Below, piece after piece: positions 7,688 to 15,527 of a DNA stretch of 64,000 nt. Where the stretch lies: contig NZ_JARXWF010000010.1 of the NCBI RefSeq assembly GCF_029892605.1, forward strand, positions 124,001 through 188,000, given 5' to 3'. Below the pieces are notes generated by a model that saw nothing but the letters and a program-made list of their open reading frames with translations, searched no databases and was not told where the DNA came from. The position numbers were made by a program, and so were the translations under genes. Source of the stretch: Parabacteroides sp. PM6-13 (lineage in GTDB: Bacteria > Bacteroidota > Bacteroidia > Bacteroidales > Tannerellaceae). How positions within the stretch are numbered: position 1 is the stretch's first letter; the number at the start of each line of letters is the position of its first letter.

Positions 7688-8200
7688 CTATAGCTTTAAT
7701 TCGGGCAAACTGTTTATATTTGCTGCAAATCCCCAAACTTCTAATATTTCATTCGTTATGTATGCAACATCGTCATCCTCTGCAATAAGATAATTGTATG
7801 TTTTGTTAGTCATCGCTTCCAAAAGTGATTTGTAAGGTTCAAGCAATTCAAATGCTATTCCTCTTATGTTAGCTCTTTCTTTGGCGTTTCTTGTAAGTGA
7901 TAGTATTTTTTGTCTGTCGGTTCCTCCTATTCTTTTTCCCCTCAATCCCATTACCTCACAAGCAACACAACCGCCATAGAGCATCAAAACTTCTTCTTTT
8001 TTTGATAGCTTTATTTGCTTTACCTCCATACAGTTTATATCTACCTTAATTGTGTTCATTACGTTAGTGCCATAAAAACCGCTTAAATCACTCCAAAACT
8101 CAATCCTTTCAACTATTTCACGCTTACCAATTAAGCAAGCAACCAAATAATGTCCATATTCATGGCAAATAATGTTCTTCTCTTTTTTTAGTACTATCAT
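7688..8200 (-). CDS. FtsH/M41-like zinc metallopeptidase domain protein, 170 aa
   Basis: HEYGH at residues 13-17 matches HExxH. A later GGCVACEVM and GGTD (D95) mirror the M41 peptidase domain of FtsH, whose third zinc ligand is an Asp about 78 residues after the first His (82 here). No AAA domain, membrane segment or signal is present, so this is a free-standing cytosolic domain. It is more AT-rich than its neighbours. It lies 4 bases after the integrase stop. Its last nine codons encode INSLPELKL, the same nonapeptide that ends the integrase, and a 21-bp near-exact repeat flanks the gene. By analogy with phage-associated peptidases it might cleave a repressor, but the target is unknown. Confidence 0.65.
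   Translation of the reverse strand: MIVLKKEKNIICHEYGHYLVACLIGKREIVERIEFWSDLSGFYGTNVMNTIKVDINCMEVKQIKLSKKEEVLMLYGGCVACEVMGLRGKRIGGTDRQKILSLTRNAKERANIRGIAFELLEPYKSLLEAMTNKTYNYLIAEDDDVAYITNEILEVWGFAANINSLPELKL
7698..7718. repeat. Left copy of the direct repeat flanking the peptidase gene
   Basis: AATTCGGGCAAACTGTTTATA at 7698-7718 differs by one base from 8215-8235. It encodes the end of the peptidase-like protein, just as the right copy encodes the end of the integrase. Confidence 0.8.
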
Positions 8201-8204
8201 AGCA

Positions 8205-9353
8205 TCACAATTTCAATTCGGGTAAACTGTTTATAGCGGCTTCTTTTAGGCTGTCTACAGCTCGGGTATACTTCTCTGTATGCTTTAGCCCGGAATGACC
8301 CAAAAGACTCGCTACGGTCTTTATATTGGCTCCATTGTTGAGAATATTGACGGCGAACGAATGCCGGGCGCAATGCCAGGTTATATGCTTATCTATCCCC
8401 GCTCTTGCTGTCCAGCGCCTAAGAGCTTTTAGGCACATCGTGTGGCTGGGCAGGTCGAATATTAACGCATCTTTTATCGCTTCGCCTTTAGCCGTGACCG
8501 GTGGTTGCCCGATCAATGATATAAGCCCGTCATTTAAGGGGATCACTACCCAGCTGCTTGCGCTGTGCCCTTTGGTTTTGTCCTGTTCAAACCTCAACAG
8601 CCGATTGGAATAGTCTACATCTCCGTAGGTAAGCCCTGCCACGTCACAGTGACGTATGCCGGTGTACAGGCAGAATATAAACGCCCGGCGTATCTCTTGG
8701 TTCTGTCCTTGGTAGGTGGTTGCAATTAGGGTTTTCATCTCCTCGATGCTTAGCACGTCTTTTCGCAGCACGTTGGTATCAGCTTTACAGACAACGCCGG
8801 CGCAGGGGTTTTTTTGTAGTATGTCGTTATCGACGGCGTGTTTCACTACCTTTTTGAAACGCTGGTAGTAGTTGCTTGCGCCTTCTCCTTTGCTACGGCT
8901 TTGCAGATACTCGACAAAGGCGAGCATCATATCTTTGTTCAGTTGATGCGCTTTTATACCTTTGTCGTAAGTATTCCCGTATTCCTCAGCGAGGAAGTCT
9001 TTGAACCGTTGCAAGGCACCGGTCATCATCCGAATATCTTTTTTAGTGTATTTAGAGTTATACACCTCGAAATATGTAATAAAGTCCGTGTTTCGTTTCG
9101 CTTCCGTGTTGAGGTCGAAGGCACTCGAGTTTAACTCGGTTTCTCTTTTCGTTCGGATCTCCTCAGCAAGTAGCCGGGTTTTGTGGTTTTGTTCTCGCTC
9201 TAAGGGTGTCCGGGCTTTTTTGTTGAGGTAAAGTTTCAGAAACTCATATTTTCGCTGCCCGTCCCTATATATATCAAGATATAGGCTAATGTTACCGTTA
9301 GATAGAATTTTCTCCCGGAGCGTTACATTATTCTTCTTCGTTGATTTTCTCAT
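8205..9353 (-). CDS. Tyrosine recombinase (integrase) of the element
   Basis: 382 aa from the ATG at 9353 (MRKSTKKNNVTL). A longer reading from 9464 adds 37 hydrophobic residues across the promoter and is less likely. The layout is arm-binding domain (about 1-95), SAM-like core-binding domain (about 100-190) and catalytic domain. The expected catalytic set is visible: R234 (YTGIRHCD), a Lys in DKTKGHSASSW, H327 and R330 (WHCARHSFA), H353 (LLGHSGLKHTEKY) and nucleophile Y362. It drives integration and excision by strand exchange at an att site, here almost certainly the 3' end of the adjacent tRNA-Leu gene. A TATATTTG box lies about 15 bases upstream of the start. Confidence 0.9.
   Translation of the reverse strand: MRKSTKKNNVTLREKILSNGNISLYLDIYRDGQRKYEFLKLYLNKKARTPLEREQNHKTRLLAEEIRTKRETELNSSAFDLNTEAKRNTDFITYFEVYNSKYTKKDIRMMTGALQRFKDFLAEEYGNTYDKGIKAHQLNKDMMLAFVEYLQSRSKGEGASNYYQRFKKVVKHAVDNDILQKNPCAGVVCKADTNVLRKDVLSIEEMKTLIATTYQGQNQEIRRAFIFCLYTGIRHCDVAGLTYGDVDYSNRLLRFEQDKTKGHSASSWVVIPLNDGLISLIGQPPVTAKGEAIKDALIFDLPSHTMCLKALRRWTARAGIDKHITWHCARHSFAVNILNNGANIKTVASLLGHSGLKHTEKYTRAVDSLKEAAINSLPELKL
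8215..8235. repeat. Right copy of the direct repeat flanking the peptidase gene
   Basis: This copy carries T where the left copy at 7698-7718 carries C, and matches at the other 20 positions. It lies in the last codons of the integrase. Confidence 0.8.
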
Positions 9354-9401
9354 GCCGTGTATATTTATGTTTGACTTACGGCAAATATAATTTGTTTGCG
9401 A

Positions 9402-9440
9402 GTAACAAACAAGTAACGAGTAACAAAATAGTAACAAAAT
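9402..9440. repeat. AGTAAC short repeats upstream of the integrase
   Basis: AGTAAC or the near form TAGTAAC occurs four times within about 39 bases just upstream of the integrase start, three of them continuing as AAA. Closely spaced short repeats next to an integrase promoter and att site are typical of integrase arm or excisionase binding sites; this assignment is inferred. Confidence 0.4.
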
Positions 9441-9454
9441 AGAGCAAAAAAAGA

Positions 9455-9541
9455 GAAAAGACAAGAAAACAAAAGAAAGTGATTTTAGCGTAAATCGTTG
9501 ATTTTTAACCGCTTTTCTTTCTTTTGTTTTCCTGTCTTTTC
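9455..9541. repeat. 25-bp inverted repeat between tRNA-Leu and the integrase
   Basis: Arms 9455-9479 and 9517-9541 are reverse complements with one mismatch (core AAAACAAAAGAAAG), around a 37-base loop. On the minus strand the second arm is followed by a T-rich run, so it could terminate the tRNA transcript. Its position at the element-chromosome junction equally fits recombinase binding. Confidence 0.7.
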
Positions 9542-9550
9542 ATACCCAAG

Positions 9551-9634
9551 TACCCAGAGCCGGGATCGAACCGGCATGGGAATTACCCCACTGGTGTTTG
9601 AGACCAGCGCGTCTACCAATTCCGCCATCTGGGC
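9551..9634 (-). tRNA. tRNA-Leu (anticodon CAA)
   Basis: 84 bases, class II. Acceptor strands GCCCAGA and TCTGGGT pair with discriminator A; the anticodon arm is CTGGT-CTCAAAC-ACCAG giving CAA; there is a long variable arm; the T arm is GCCGG-TTCGATC-CCGGC. CCA is not encoded. Its 3' end faces the integrase, the usual orientation when a tRNA gene is the integration target; the matching second att copy would lie left of the window. Confidence 0.95.
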
Positions 9635-9679
9635 ATGTTTCCAACATGTTTGCTTAGAGAATTTCTTCCAAAAGCGTTG

Positions 9680-9710
9680 CAAAGGTATGCATATTTTTTT
9701 ATCTGCCAAA
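9680..9710 (-). promoter_or_regulatory. Promoter of tRNA-Leu
   Basis: Read leftward, TTTG (complement of 9707-9710) and TACCTTTG (complement of 9680-9687) are separated by exactly 19 bases, a consensus Bacteroidetes promoter 46 bases before the mature tRNA. Confidence 0.75.
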
Positions 9711-9756
9711 CTTTAGGCGTTTTTTTATCAGGGATAACGCATATAATTGGGATGCA

Positions 9757-9798
9757 AAAACGCCGTGAATTACTTGTAAAGCAAATTCACGGCGTTTT
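9757..9798. terminator. Terminator after tyrS
   Basis: A perfect 15-bp inverted repeat (AAAACGCCGTGAATT at 9757-9771, its complement at 9784-9798) with a 12-base loop. Read leftward, the stem ends in TTTT. It lies 27 bases past the tyrS stop. Confidence 0.85.
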
Positions 9799-9824
9799 AG
9801 ATGTCGTGTATAGATGTGTTTATC

Positions 9825-11123
9825 TTATTTGGCAATCAACAGGAAGTAATTCTTTTTGCCTCGTTGCACCAACAGGTATTTGCCATTCAACAAGGAAGAG
9901 GCGTTGATCACCACATCGGTTTCCGCCAGCTTTTCTTTGTTCAGGCTTACACCGCCGCTTTGCACCAACTTACGCATCTCCCCTTTAGAGGGGAACACAG
10001 CCGCCTTCTCTGTAAGAAGATCTACGGCTTTGATGCCTGCGTTTACTTCGTCGAGCGATACTTCGAACTGAGGCACCCCTTCGAAAACAGCCAACAGGGT
10101 GTCTTCATCCAATTTTTTCAATGTCTCTGATGTGGAGTTGCCAAACAGGATATTGGAGGCTTCTACCGCCATTTCGTAATCCTCTTCGGAGTGAACCATC
10201 ACAGTTATCTCCTTGGCCAAACGCTTTTGCAAAGCACGCATGTGAGGCGCTTCTGCCTGTTCGGCTTCAAGCGCTTCAATCTCTTCGCGCGAAAGAGCCG
10301 TGAAGATACGGATGTATTTAGCCGCGTCCGCATCGCTTACATTCAGCCAGAACTGATAGAATTTATAAGGAGAGGTGTAACGGCGATCGAGCCAGACATT
10401 GCCTGTTTCCGTTTTTCCGAATTTACCTCCGTCGGCTTTGGTAATCAACGGACAAACCAAGGCGAAAGCCTCCGCTTCGGAGCCAAGCTTACGGCGGATC
10501 AGTTCCGTTCCGGTCGTGATGTTACCCCATTGGTCGGAACCTCCCATTTGCAGGCGCACGCCTTCATTCTGATAGAGGAAAAGATAATCGTATCCTTGCA
10601 GAAGTTGATAAGAGAATTCGGTAAAAGACAACCCGGTGTTTGACTCGCCGCTCAGGCGTTTCTTCACAGAATCTTTGGCCATCATGTAATTCACGGTCAA
10701 GTGCTTACCGATATCACGAATAAAGCCAAGGAAAGAATAATCTTTCATCCAGTCGTAGTTGTTTACCAACTTGGCCGCGTTAGGCGCGTCCGAATCGAAG
10801 TCAAGAAACTTCGCCAACTGTTTCCGGATACTCTCCTGATTGTGACGGAGTGTTGCTTCGTCTAACAGGTTACGTTCCGCCGACTTCATCGAAGGGTCGC
10901 CAATCATACCGGTAGCCCCACCGATCAAAGCGATCGGACGATGGCCAGCCCGCTGAAAATGCCGAAGCATCATCACGCTCACCAAGTGGCCGATATGCAA
11001 CGAATCGGCTGTCGGGTCGATACCGACATAAGCTGAAGTCATCTCTTTCTGTAACTGTTCTTCCGTTCCGGGCATCATATCATGGATCATGCCCCTCCAT
11101 CTAAGTTCTTCTACAAAATTCAT
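9825..11123 (-). CDS. tyrS: Tyrosyl-tRNA synthetase
   Basis: 432 aa, normal for bacterial TyrRS. It charges tRNA-Tyr using ATP in the cytosol. Class I signatures are present: HIGH at residues 43-46 and the KMSKS-equivalent KFGKT at 234-238 followed by TGNVWLD. The tyrosine-binding region ([14 protein letters not shown], then GGSDQWGNI) is intact, and a C-terminal S4 RNA-binding domain starts near residue 365 ([15 protein letters not shown]). The gene has its own consensus promoter and terminator and is monocistronic. Confidence 0.97.
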   Translation of the reverse strand: MNFVEELRWRGMIHDMMPGTEEQLQKEMTSAYVGIDPTADSLHIGHLVSVMMLRHFQRAGHRPIALIGGATGMIGDPSMKSAERNLLDEATLRHNQESIRKQLAKFLDFDSDAPNAAKLVNNYDWMKDYSFLGFIRDIGKHLTVNYMMAKDSVKKRLSGESNTGLSFTEFSYQLLQGYDYLFLYQNEGVRLQMGGSDQWGNITTGTELIRRKLGSEAEAFALVCPLITKADGGKFGKTETGNVWLDRRYTSPYKFYQFWLNVSDADAAKYIRIFTALSREEIEALEAEQAEAPHMRALQKRLAKEITVMVHSEEDYEMAVEASNILFGNSTSETLKKLDEDTLLAVFEGVPQFEVSLDEVNAGIKAVDLLTEKAAVFPSKGEMRKLVQSGGVSLNKEKLAETDVVINASSLLNGKYLLVQRGKKNYFLLIAK

Positions 11124-11159
11124 CGAATTAAATATTATTTTTTACTAAAAGAATGGCGT

Positions 11160-11190
11160 CAAAGGTACGACTTAAAACTAACAACGCAAA
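11160..11190 (-). promoter_or_regulatory. Promoter of tyrS
   Basis: Read leftward, TTTG (complement of 11187-11190), 19 bases, then TACCTTTG (complement of 11160-11167). The leader to the ATG at 11123 is about 30 bases, with no room for a T-box-like element. Confidence 0.8.
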
Positions 11191-11263
11191 GTAGTTTGTT
11201 AGAAAGGGAGTTAGAGAGTGAGCGTTACTCATTTTTTTAGTGTTGCAATCGCTTCTACATTTG

Positions 11264-12361
11264 CTAATCGAGATTACATTTCAAAATCTGAAACTCGCCG
11301 TTTTCATCTGCTGTAATACCGAAAAGGGATGAATCATCTTCGCTTATGACAAATGTGTTTATCAACTTGTCTAATGTGTATGATTTGACAAAGTTACCCT
11401 CCCAATCAAAAACAAAAATATCTTCATTATAATAATTGGGATACCCCTTGTAATCATTCTTATCGATAAAATCCTTATTTCTCAGGGGGTAAGGCATGAG
11501 ATAGATGTACTTATTCGTTGTGTAGGCTTTTAATCCTCTTAAATTTTCAATACTTCCTTTTGGATTCATTCCATCGTCAGAGGTTGTATAGATTGTAAAG
11601 TCATTTACTACCGATGTTCGAGATACTTCATGTACGTTTTTGAAGGAAAATATTTCAGCATAATTGCCCGACCAACCGTAGTATAGATATTGATTTCCTA
11701 TCCCCCTATTCCTTATCCCACCATTATTGTATATTACTCTTTTAGTAATAATCTCCGCATAACAGTTATCTTCTGGAAAAGAAGCGTTTGTGTCTATAAT
11801 TATATCTTTTTCCTTATGCACTACGGAAAGCATATTGGTTTTATCTAAAGGGCCTCCCACTATAACATAAGCGCTATCACCCATCGTTGCAAAACCTCCA
11901 TTGGTTCCTAAGAAATAATCATTAAAAGAAGAGCTTTTAAACTTTGTCCAGTTTTCTTTTTGATACAGGTTACTTGATTCTGCGTTTATTTTATAATAAT
12001 CCACACTGTTGTCTTTAGCGTCATAAAAATAAATATCCAGTGTGGCTTTATCCACAAAACAGGAAGGATAGACCATTTCATAAGGACCATTTCCTATCCG
12101 TATCAAGTCGTTCTCTTTAACCAGCTTATTGCCATTCGTAGCAAAAATTGTAAAAGCGTGATCCGTTTTAAAGTTTTGAACGATCAGTTTGTCGTTTATC
12201 ATCTCAACCAAATAGTCACTCAAGATCATAGAATCACACTCCAGAATAGAAGAGCTGATCTTGGTGTTATTCAACTTCTTTAATTTTTCCAAAGAAGAAC
12301 CCTGTTCGCTATACGAACAAGATATGCACACAAAAAAGAAAAGGATGTATGAGTATTTCAT
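11264..12361 (-). CDS. 6-bladed beta-propeller lipoprotein (BF3164/TolB-like)
   Basis: 365 aa from the ATG at 12361. A longer reading from 12406 only adds a non-signal stretch before the true signal peptide MKYSYILFFFVCISC. The lipobox Cys is at residue 15, so the product is a lipoprotein. The body has the strand-rich repeats of the BF3164-like/6-bladed propeller group of Bacteroidales, including IGNGPYEMVYPSCFVD and a repeated D-GNFVKSY-type strand at the C-terminus (VFDWEGNFVKSY). The function of the family is unknown. It is AT-rich, and with the next gene it interrupts the tatD-tyrS neighbourhood. Confidence 0.75.
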   Translation of the reverse strand: MKYSYILFFFVCISCSYSEQGSSLEKLKKLNNTKISSSILECDSMILSDYLVEMINDKLIVQNFKTDHAFTIFATNGNKLVKENDLIRIGNGPYEMVYPSCFVDKATLDIYFYDAKDNSVDYYKINAESSNLYQKENWTKFKSSSFNDYFLGTNGGFATMGDSAYVIVGGPLDKTNMLSVVHKEKDIIIDTNASFPEDNCYAEIITKRVIYNNGGIRNRGIGNQYLYYGWSGNYAEIFSFKNVHEVSRTSVVNDFTIYTTSDDGMNPKGSIENLRGLKAYTTNKYIYLMPYPLRNKDFIDKNDYKGYPNYYNEDIFVFDWEGNFVKSYTLDKLINTFVISEDDSSLFGITADENGEFQILKCNLD

Positions 12362-12406
12362 ATGCTTATCATTACAATTATAAGAGGGTTTTGCTCCCTC
12401 CCACAA

Positions 12407-12565
12407 AACTATAATAATAAAAAAGAAGTGACGATTATTTGATCAAAATTAGTGTATTTTAGTATTCTTTTTATCTGGCATACCTATCAAGGGCTCCATA
12501 TCGTTGAAAGAGGCACCATCAAGCATTTTTATGACAACAACCGACTCAAATTTTAAGTTACAGAA
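12407..12565 (-). other. Intergenic region with a possible coding remnant
   Basis: After the TAA of the TlpA-like gene the same frame stays open for 35 codons to a second TAA, including an ATG-initiated MLDGASFNDMEPLIGMPD. No upstream part exists, so this may be the decayed end of another gene or chance. The remainder is AT-rich and otherwise featureless. Confidence 0.25.
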
Positions 12566-14017
12566 TTACAAATAAGATTCTATCTCTTTTTCGAACTCAG
12601 CCTTCCAACTGGGTCGTGGCGCATTATTTGTTTTTAACTTTCCATCTTTCCCTATTATCATATATCGGGGATATGAAGCAATCTGATAATTCACAGTAAA
12701 AAGTTTTGAGGCATCTTCATCAAGAAAATAATGTTCACCTTCTAACTGTAACATTTCGATATCTTTCAGCCATTGTTCCATTTTTGAAGTAACGCATAGG
12801 TATACAAATACGACATCCTTATCCCGCATTTCCTCTTTACGAAGTTTCGCTGCAGGGAATAACACTTTGCATGCACCGCACCATGTACCCCAAACATCTA
12901 TATATATGACTTTGTCTCTGTATCTGGCAGAAATAGTTTCAATAAAGTTAGCAGGTACAGGTTCCACTATATGGTTCGAATTTAAATAAGATATACCCGG
13001 AATATCAATATTATCAAATTCCGGTCTTGTTTGACTCTGCAACCTGGCAATATAATCTTTCACAAATGATGAGTTAATTAAATCCCATGCCTGGGGAAGC
13101 GAGTCTATCGGCTCATCGAAATAATCTTTTATTACCATTGTTGTTATATAATCCCTGTTAATTCCGGCAGGCATTTTTTTCAGTACACTCCGAACTTTCT
13201 CCCATCCTTTCATCCATTCATCATTATTATAGTCCTCGGCAACATATCCGTGGTAAAGTGCATTTGCATAATTAAACGCATGATTATGCCACCCCTTATA
13301 TGTAAAACTTGTCGGATTAAACATTTCCAACTTTTTGTTTTCAAGAAGTTCCTGCTTTAGTACAGATGCTTCAGGTGTATAGTCGGAATTTTTATAGTTC
13401 TGCAACCAATAAGTAGAAATATCATAATTTATTATCCCTTTAAGTATGATCTCTACTTCATGTGGAAAATTATTTTTCCGTGTAAAGTTGGATATGGAAT
13501 CATGGAGAGTTGTGAGTTTTTGTTCCAGAACCTGGTTGTATTCTGTAACTGAGAGGCTATCGGAAGGCTGTTGGTCATAATACAATGGTGAAAGTGAATA
13601 ACCTATATATTCTATACCCTTCCATAAAGAATTGTTTATGTTGGCTTTGTCACCCGAAAATACCACAGCACTGGTATAATTCTCTCCTTTAATCTTTTTT
13701 GCATCAATCGTCACAAATATTGAGTCTCCCGGTTCGGCATAAAGGGGCACGTATTTGCTGTATTCTAACTGGAATTGAGCGGGATAAGGTGAGGGGTAAG
13801 TTATCCTGAAGGAACTATGGGCATCAAGAATCTGAACTCTGGATGGAGAAACATTAAACACGTCAGTAAAATCAACACGTACCACTTTGGGTGAATCCTC
13901 CTCGGGATTAATAATCTTACCGGCCACAATGATTTCCTTCGGCGAAAAATCGGAAACAATACTTGTACATGATAATATAAGCGGTGCAAATAATAAGATT
14001 GCTATTTTTGTTTTCAT
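12566..14017 (-). CDS. TlpA-like thioredoxin-fold lipoprotein
   Basis: 483 aa with signal peptide and lipobox (LILSC, Cys 17). Residues about 25-350 are the long N-terminal region of Bacteroidetes TlpA-like proteins. Residues about 355-483 form the thioredoxin domain with VWGTWCGACKV (active-site C380 and C383) and a cis-Pro in ASYPRYMII. This predicts an envelope-anchored thiol oxidoreductase. Such genes are often near propeller lipoproteins and peptide-modification loci in Bacteroidetes. It lies about 200 bases upstream of the propeller lipoprotein in the same direction. A minus-strand TATTTTTG box is at 14138-14145. Confidence 0.85.
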   Translation of the reverse strand: MKTKIAILLFAPLILSCTSIVSDFSPKEIIVAGKIINPEEDSPKVVRVDFTDVFNVSPSRVQILDAHSSFRITYPSPYPAQFQLEYSKYVPLYAEPGDSIFVTIDAKKIKGENYTSAVVFSGDKANINNSLWKGIEYIGYSLSPLYYDQQPSDSLSVTEYNQVLEQKLTTLHDSISNFTRKNNFPHEVEIILKGIINYDISTYWLQNYKNSDYTPEASVLKQELLENKKLEMFNPTSFTYKGWHNHAFNYANALYHGYVAEDYNNDEWMKGWEKVRSVLKKMPAGINRDYITTMVIKDYFDEPIDSLPQAWDLINSSFVKDYIARLQSQTRPEFDNIDIPGISYLNSNHIVEPVPANFIETISARYRDKVIYIDVWGTWCGACKVLFPAAKLRKEEMRDKDVVFVYLCVTSKMEQWLKDIEMLQLEGEHYFLDEDASKLFTVNYQIASYPRYMIIGKDGKLKTNNAPRPSWKAEFEKEIESYL

Positions 14018-14261
14018 ATTAGATTATTTATGTGATTATTTTTATCATATTTAACTACTACTAACCGACTAAACTCTTGAGTAAAGGGGCTATCTCCTTT
14101 CGGATTCACCCCCAATGTCGTAGATTTGTTGTACCACCAAAAATAAACGACATGTGTAAAGATAGTGGAAAAAATTAGTCGGTCAGCTGATTTTCAAACA
14201 AATGATAGATTTGCTGCCTAAAGAGAAAGAAGTATGTGCCCAATTTTTTACGCAATGCTAT

Positions 14262-14912
14262 CTATTTATCTAATAAGAATAGAGTGCGGCTATTTTTGGC
14301 TAAGGTGTCGGAAACCTGCTCGAGCGGGAGGGATAATGCCTGGGCGATGCGATCGTATGTTTGGCAGATGCCGATGGGGCTTTCGTCGGTTTCGGCTAAG
14401 GCGTGTGAAGGCCAGGCGACGCGTAGTGCTTCCGCTTGGAAAGCTTTGCCGAACGAGAGGTAGAAGCCATGGGCGATGAGTTGTTCGGCCAGTTTTTTTT
14501 TCCCACGGAAACCATGGATGATCCAGGGCATATGGGGGGAGAATTCTTTTTGGGCAGCCAGCAGTTCCGGCCATGCCTTCACGCAATGGATGATCAGGGG
14601 TTTCTGAAAGGCCTCGCTTAATTCGATTTGCTGATAGAACACCTCTTGTTGAAGCTGCCTGCCGGTCGCCGCCAATTTATCGAGTCCCGCTTCGCCCAAG
14701 GCCACAGTTTCGGGTTGCGAGAGGCGCTGTCGCAGCTCTTCCAATTGTTTGTCTTTATCTTCTATATACCAAGGGTGGATGCCATACGAGCGAAAAGGAG
14801 CATCGGTTGACGGCTCTCCTTCACGGATGATCCTATTGAGGATAACAATCTCATCGGGTGAAGAGGCCACATGGTGGGTATGGATATTGTAATAAAGCAT
14901 CTGGTGTGGCAT
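14262..14912 (-). CDS. TatD-family metal-dependent hydrolase
   Basis: 216 aa from the ATG at 14912, 7 bases after the yidD stop; a longer start at 14942 would overlap yidD. TatD proteins are TIM-barrel metal hydrolases with DNase activity. Metal ligands are visible: NIHTHH at the N-terminus, GEAGLDK, IIHCVKAW, HGFRG and ETDES. The protein is slightly shorter than E. coli TatD, as is usual for the Bacteroidales form in this neighbourhood. It is probably the last gene of the DUF4271-hemD-rnpA-yidD operon. Confidence 0.85.
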   Translation of the reverse strand: MPHQMLYYNIHTHHVASSPDEIVILNRIIREGEPSTDAPFRSYGIHPWYIEDKDKQLEELRQRLSQPETVALGEAGLDKLAATGRQLQQEVFYQQIELSEAFQKPLIIHCVKAWPELLAAQKEFSPHMPWIIHGFRGKKKLAEQLIAHGFYLSFGKAFQAEALRVAWPSHALAETDESPIGICQTYDRIAQALSLPLEQVSDTLAKNSRTLFLLDK

Positions 14913-14919
14913 ATGAAGG

Positions 14920-15141
14920 TTAGGGAACGGGATCATATCCACTGCCTCCCCAGGGGTGACAGCTGGCGATGCGTTTTGCGGCCAGCCAGAGGCCTTTTAT
15001 GGGACCATGTTTTTTGAGCGCTTGCACGGCATATTCCGAACAGGTAGGTGTGTACCTGCAGGAGGCCGGTGTCAGGGGAGAGATGCAATACTTATAGAAA
15101 TAGACCGGCAGGAGCAGTAGGGTGGTAAAAAACTTTCTCAT
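14920..15141 (-). CDS. yidD: Membrane protein insertion efficiency factor YidD
   Basis: 73 aa. The family signature is complete: [45 protein letters not shown]. It is a small amphipathic protein assisting YidC insertion at the inner membrane. It overlaps the rnpA stop by 4 bases (ATGA type), the standard rnpA-yidD coupling. Confidence 0.95.
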   Translation of the reverse strand: MRKFFTTLLLLPVYFYKYCISPLTPASCRYTPTCSEYAVQALKKHGPIKGLWLAAKRIASCHPWGGSGYDPVP

Positions 15142-15527
15142 CCGATTTTCTCCCGCAAGATACGGATTGCTTTCGACATAGCCTTGTCGATCGATTGAAA
15201 TGTCGGTTCTTCCTGATCGATAAAAAGGAAAGCCACCAATAGCGATTTCTCTTTCGCCTCCAACGAAGCGATCAACGGCTCTTTCTGCAAGCGGTAGTTC
15301 TCGCGCACAAGCCGCTTGACACGGTTGCGCTTAACGGCACGTTTGAACCTTTTCTTGGAAACACTAATCAGGATAGAAGAGGGAACCGGCATTGGCTCCT
15401 CGGGGAATAAAAAAATAACCCGTAGTGGAAATGCCACAAACGAACTACCTTCTGCAAAGAGAAGGTCGATGTGACGTTTCCACGACAGGCGTTCTTGTTT
15501 GGTGAAGGTATACCTTTTAGTTGTCAT
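15138..15527 (-). CDS. rnpA: Ribonuclease P protein component
   Basis: 129 aa. RnpA binds the RNase P RNA and helps mature the 5' ends of tRNAs. The RNR motif is clear ([18 protein letters not shown]), preceded by [12 protein letters not shown]. It overlaps hemD upstream by 4 bases and yidD downstream by 4 bases. Basic residues dominate, as expected. Confidence 0.95.
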   Translation of the reverse strand: MTTKRYTFTKQERLSWKRHIDLLFAEGSSFVAFPLRVIFLFPEEPMPVPSSILISVSKKRFKRAVKRNRVKRLVRENYRLQKEPLIASLEAKEKSLLVAFLFIDQEEPTFQSIDKAMSKAIRILREKIG

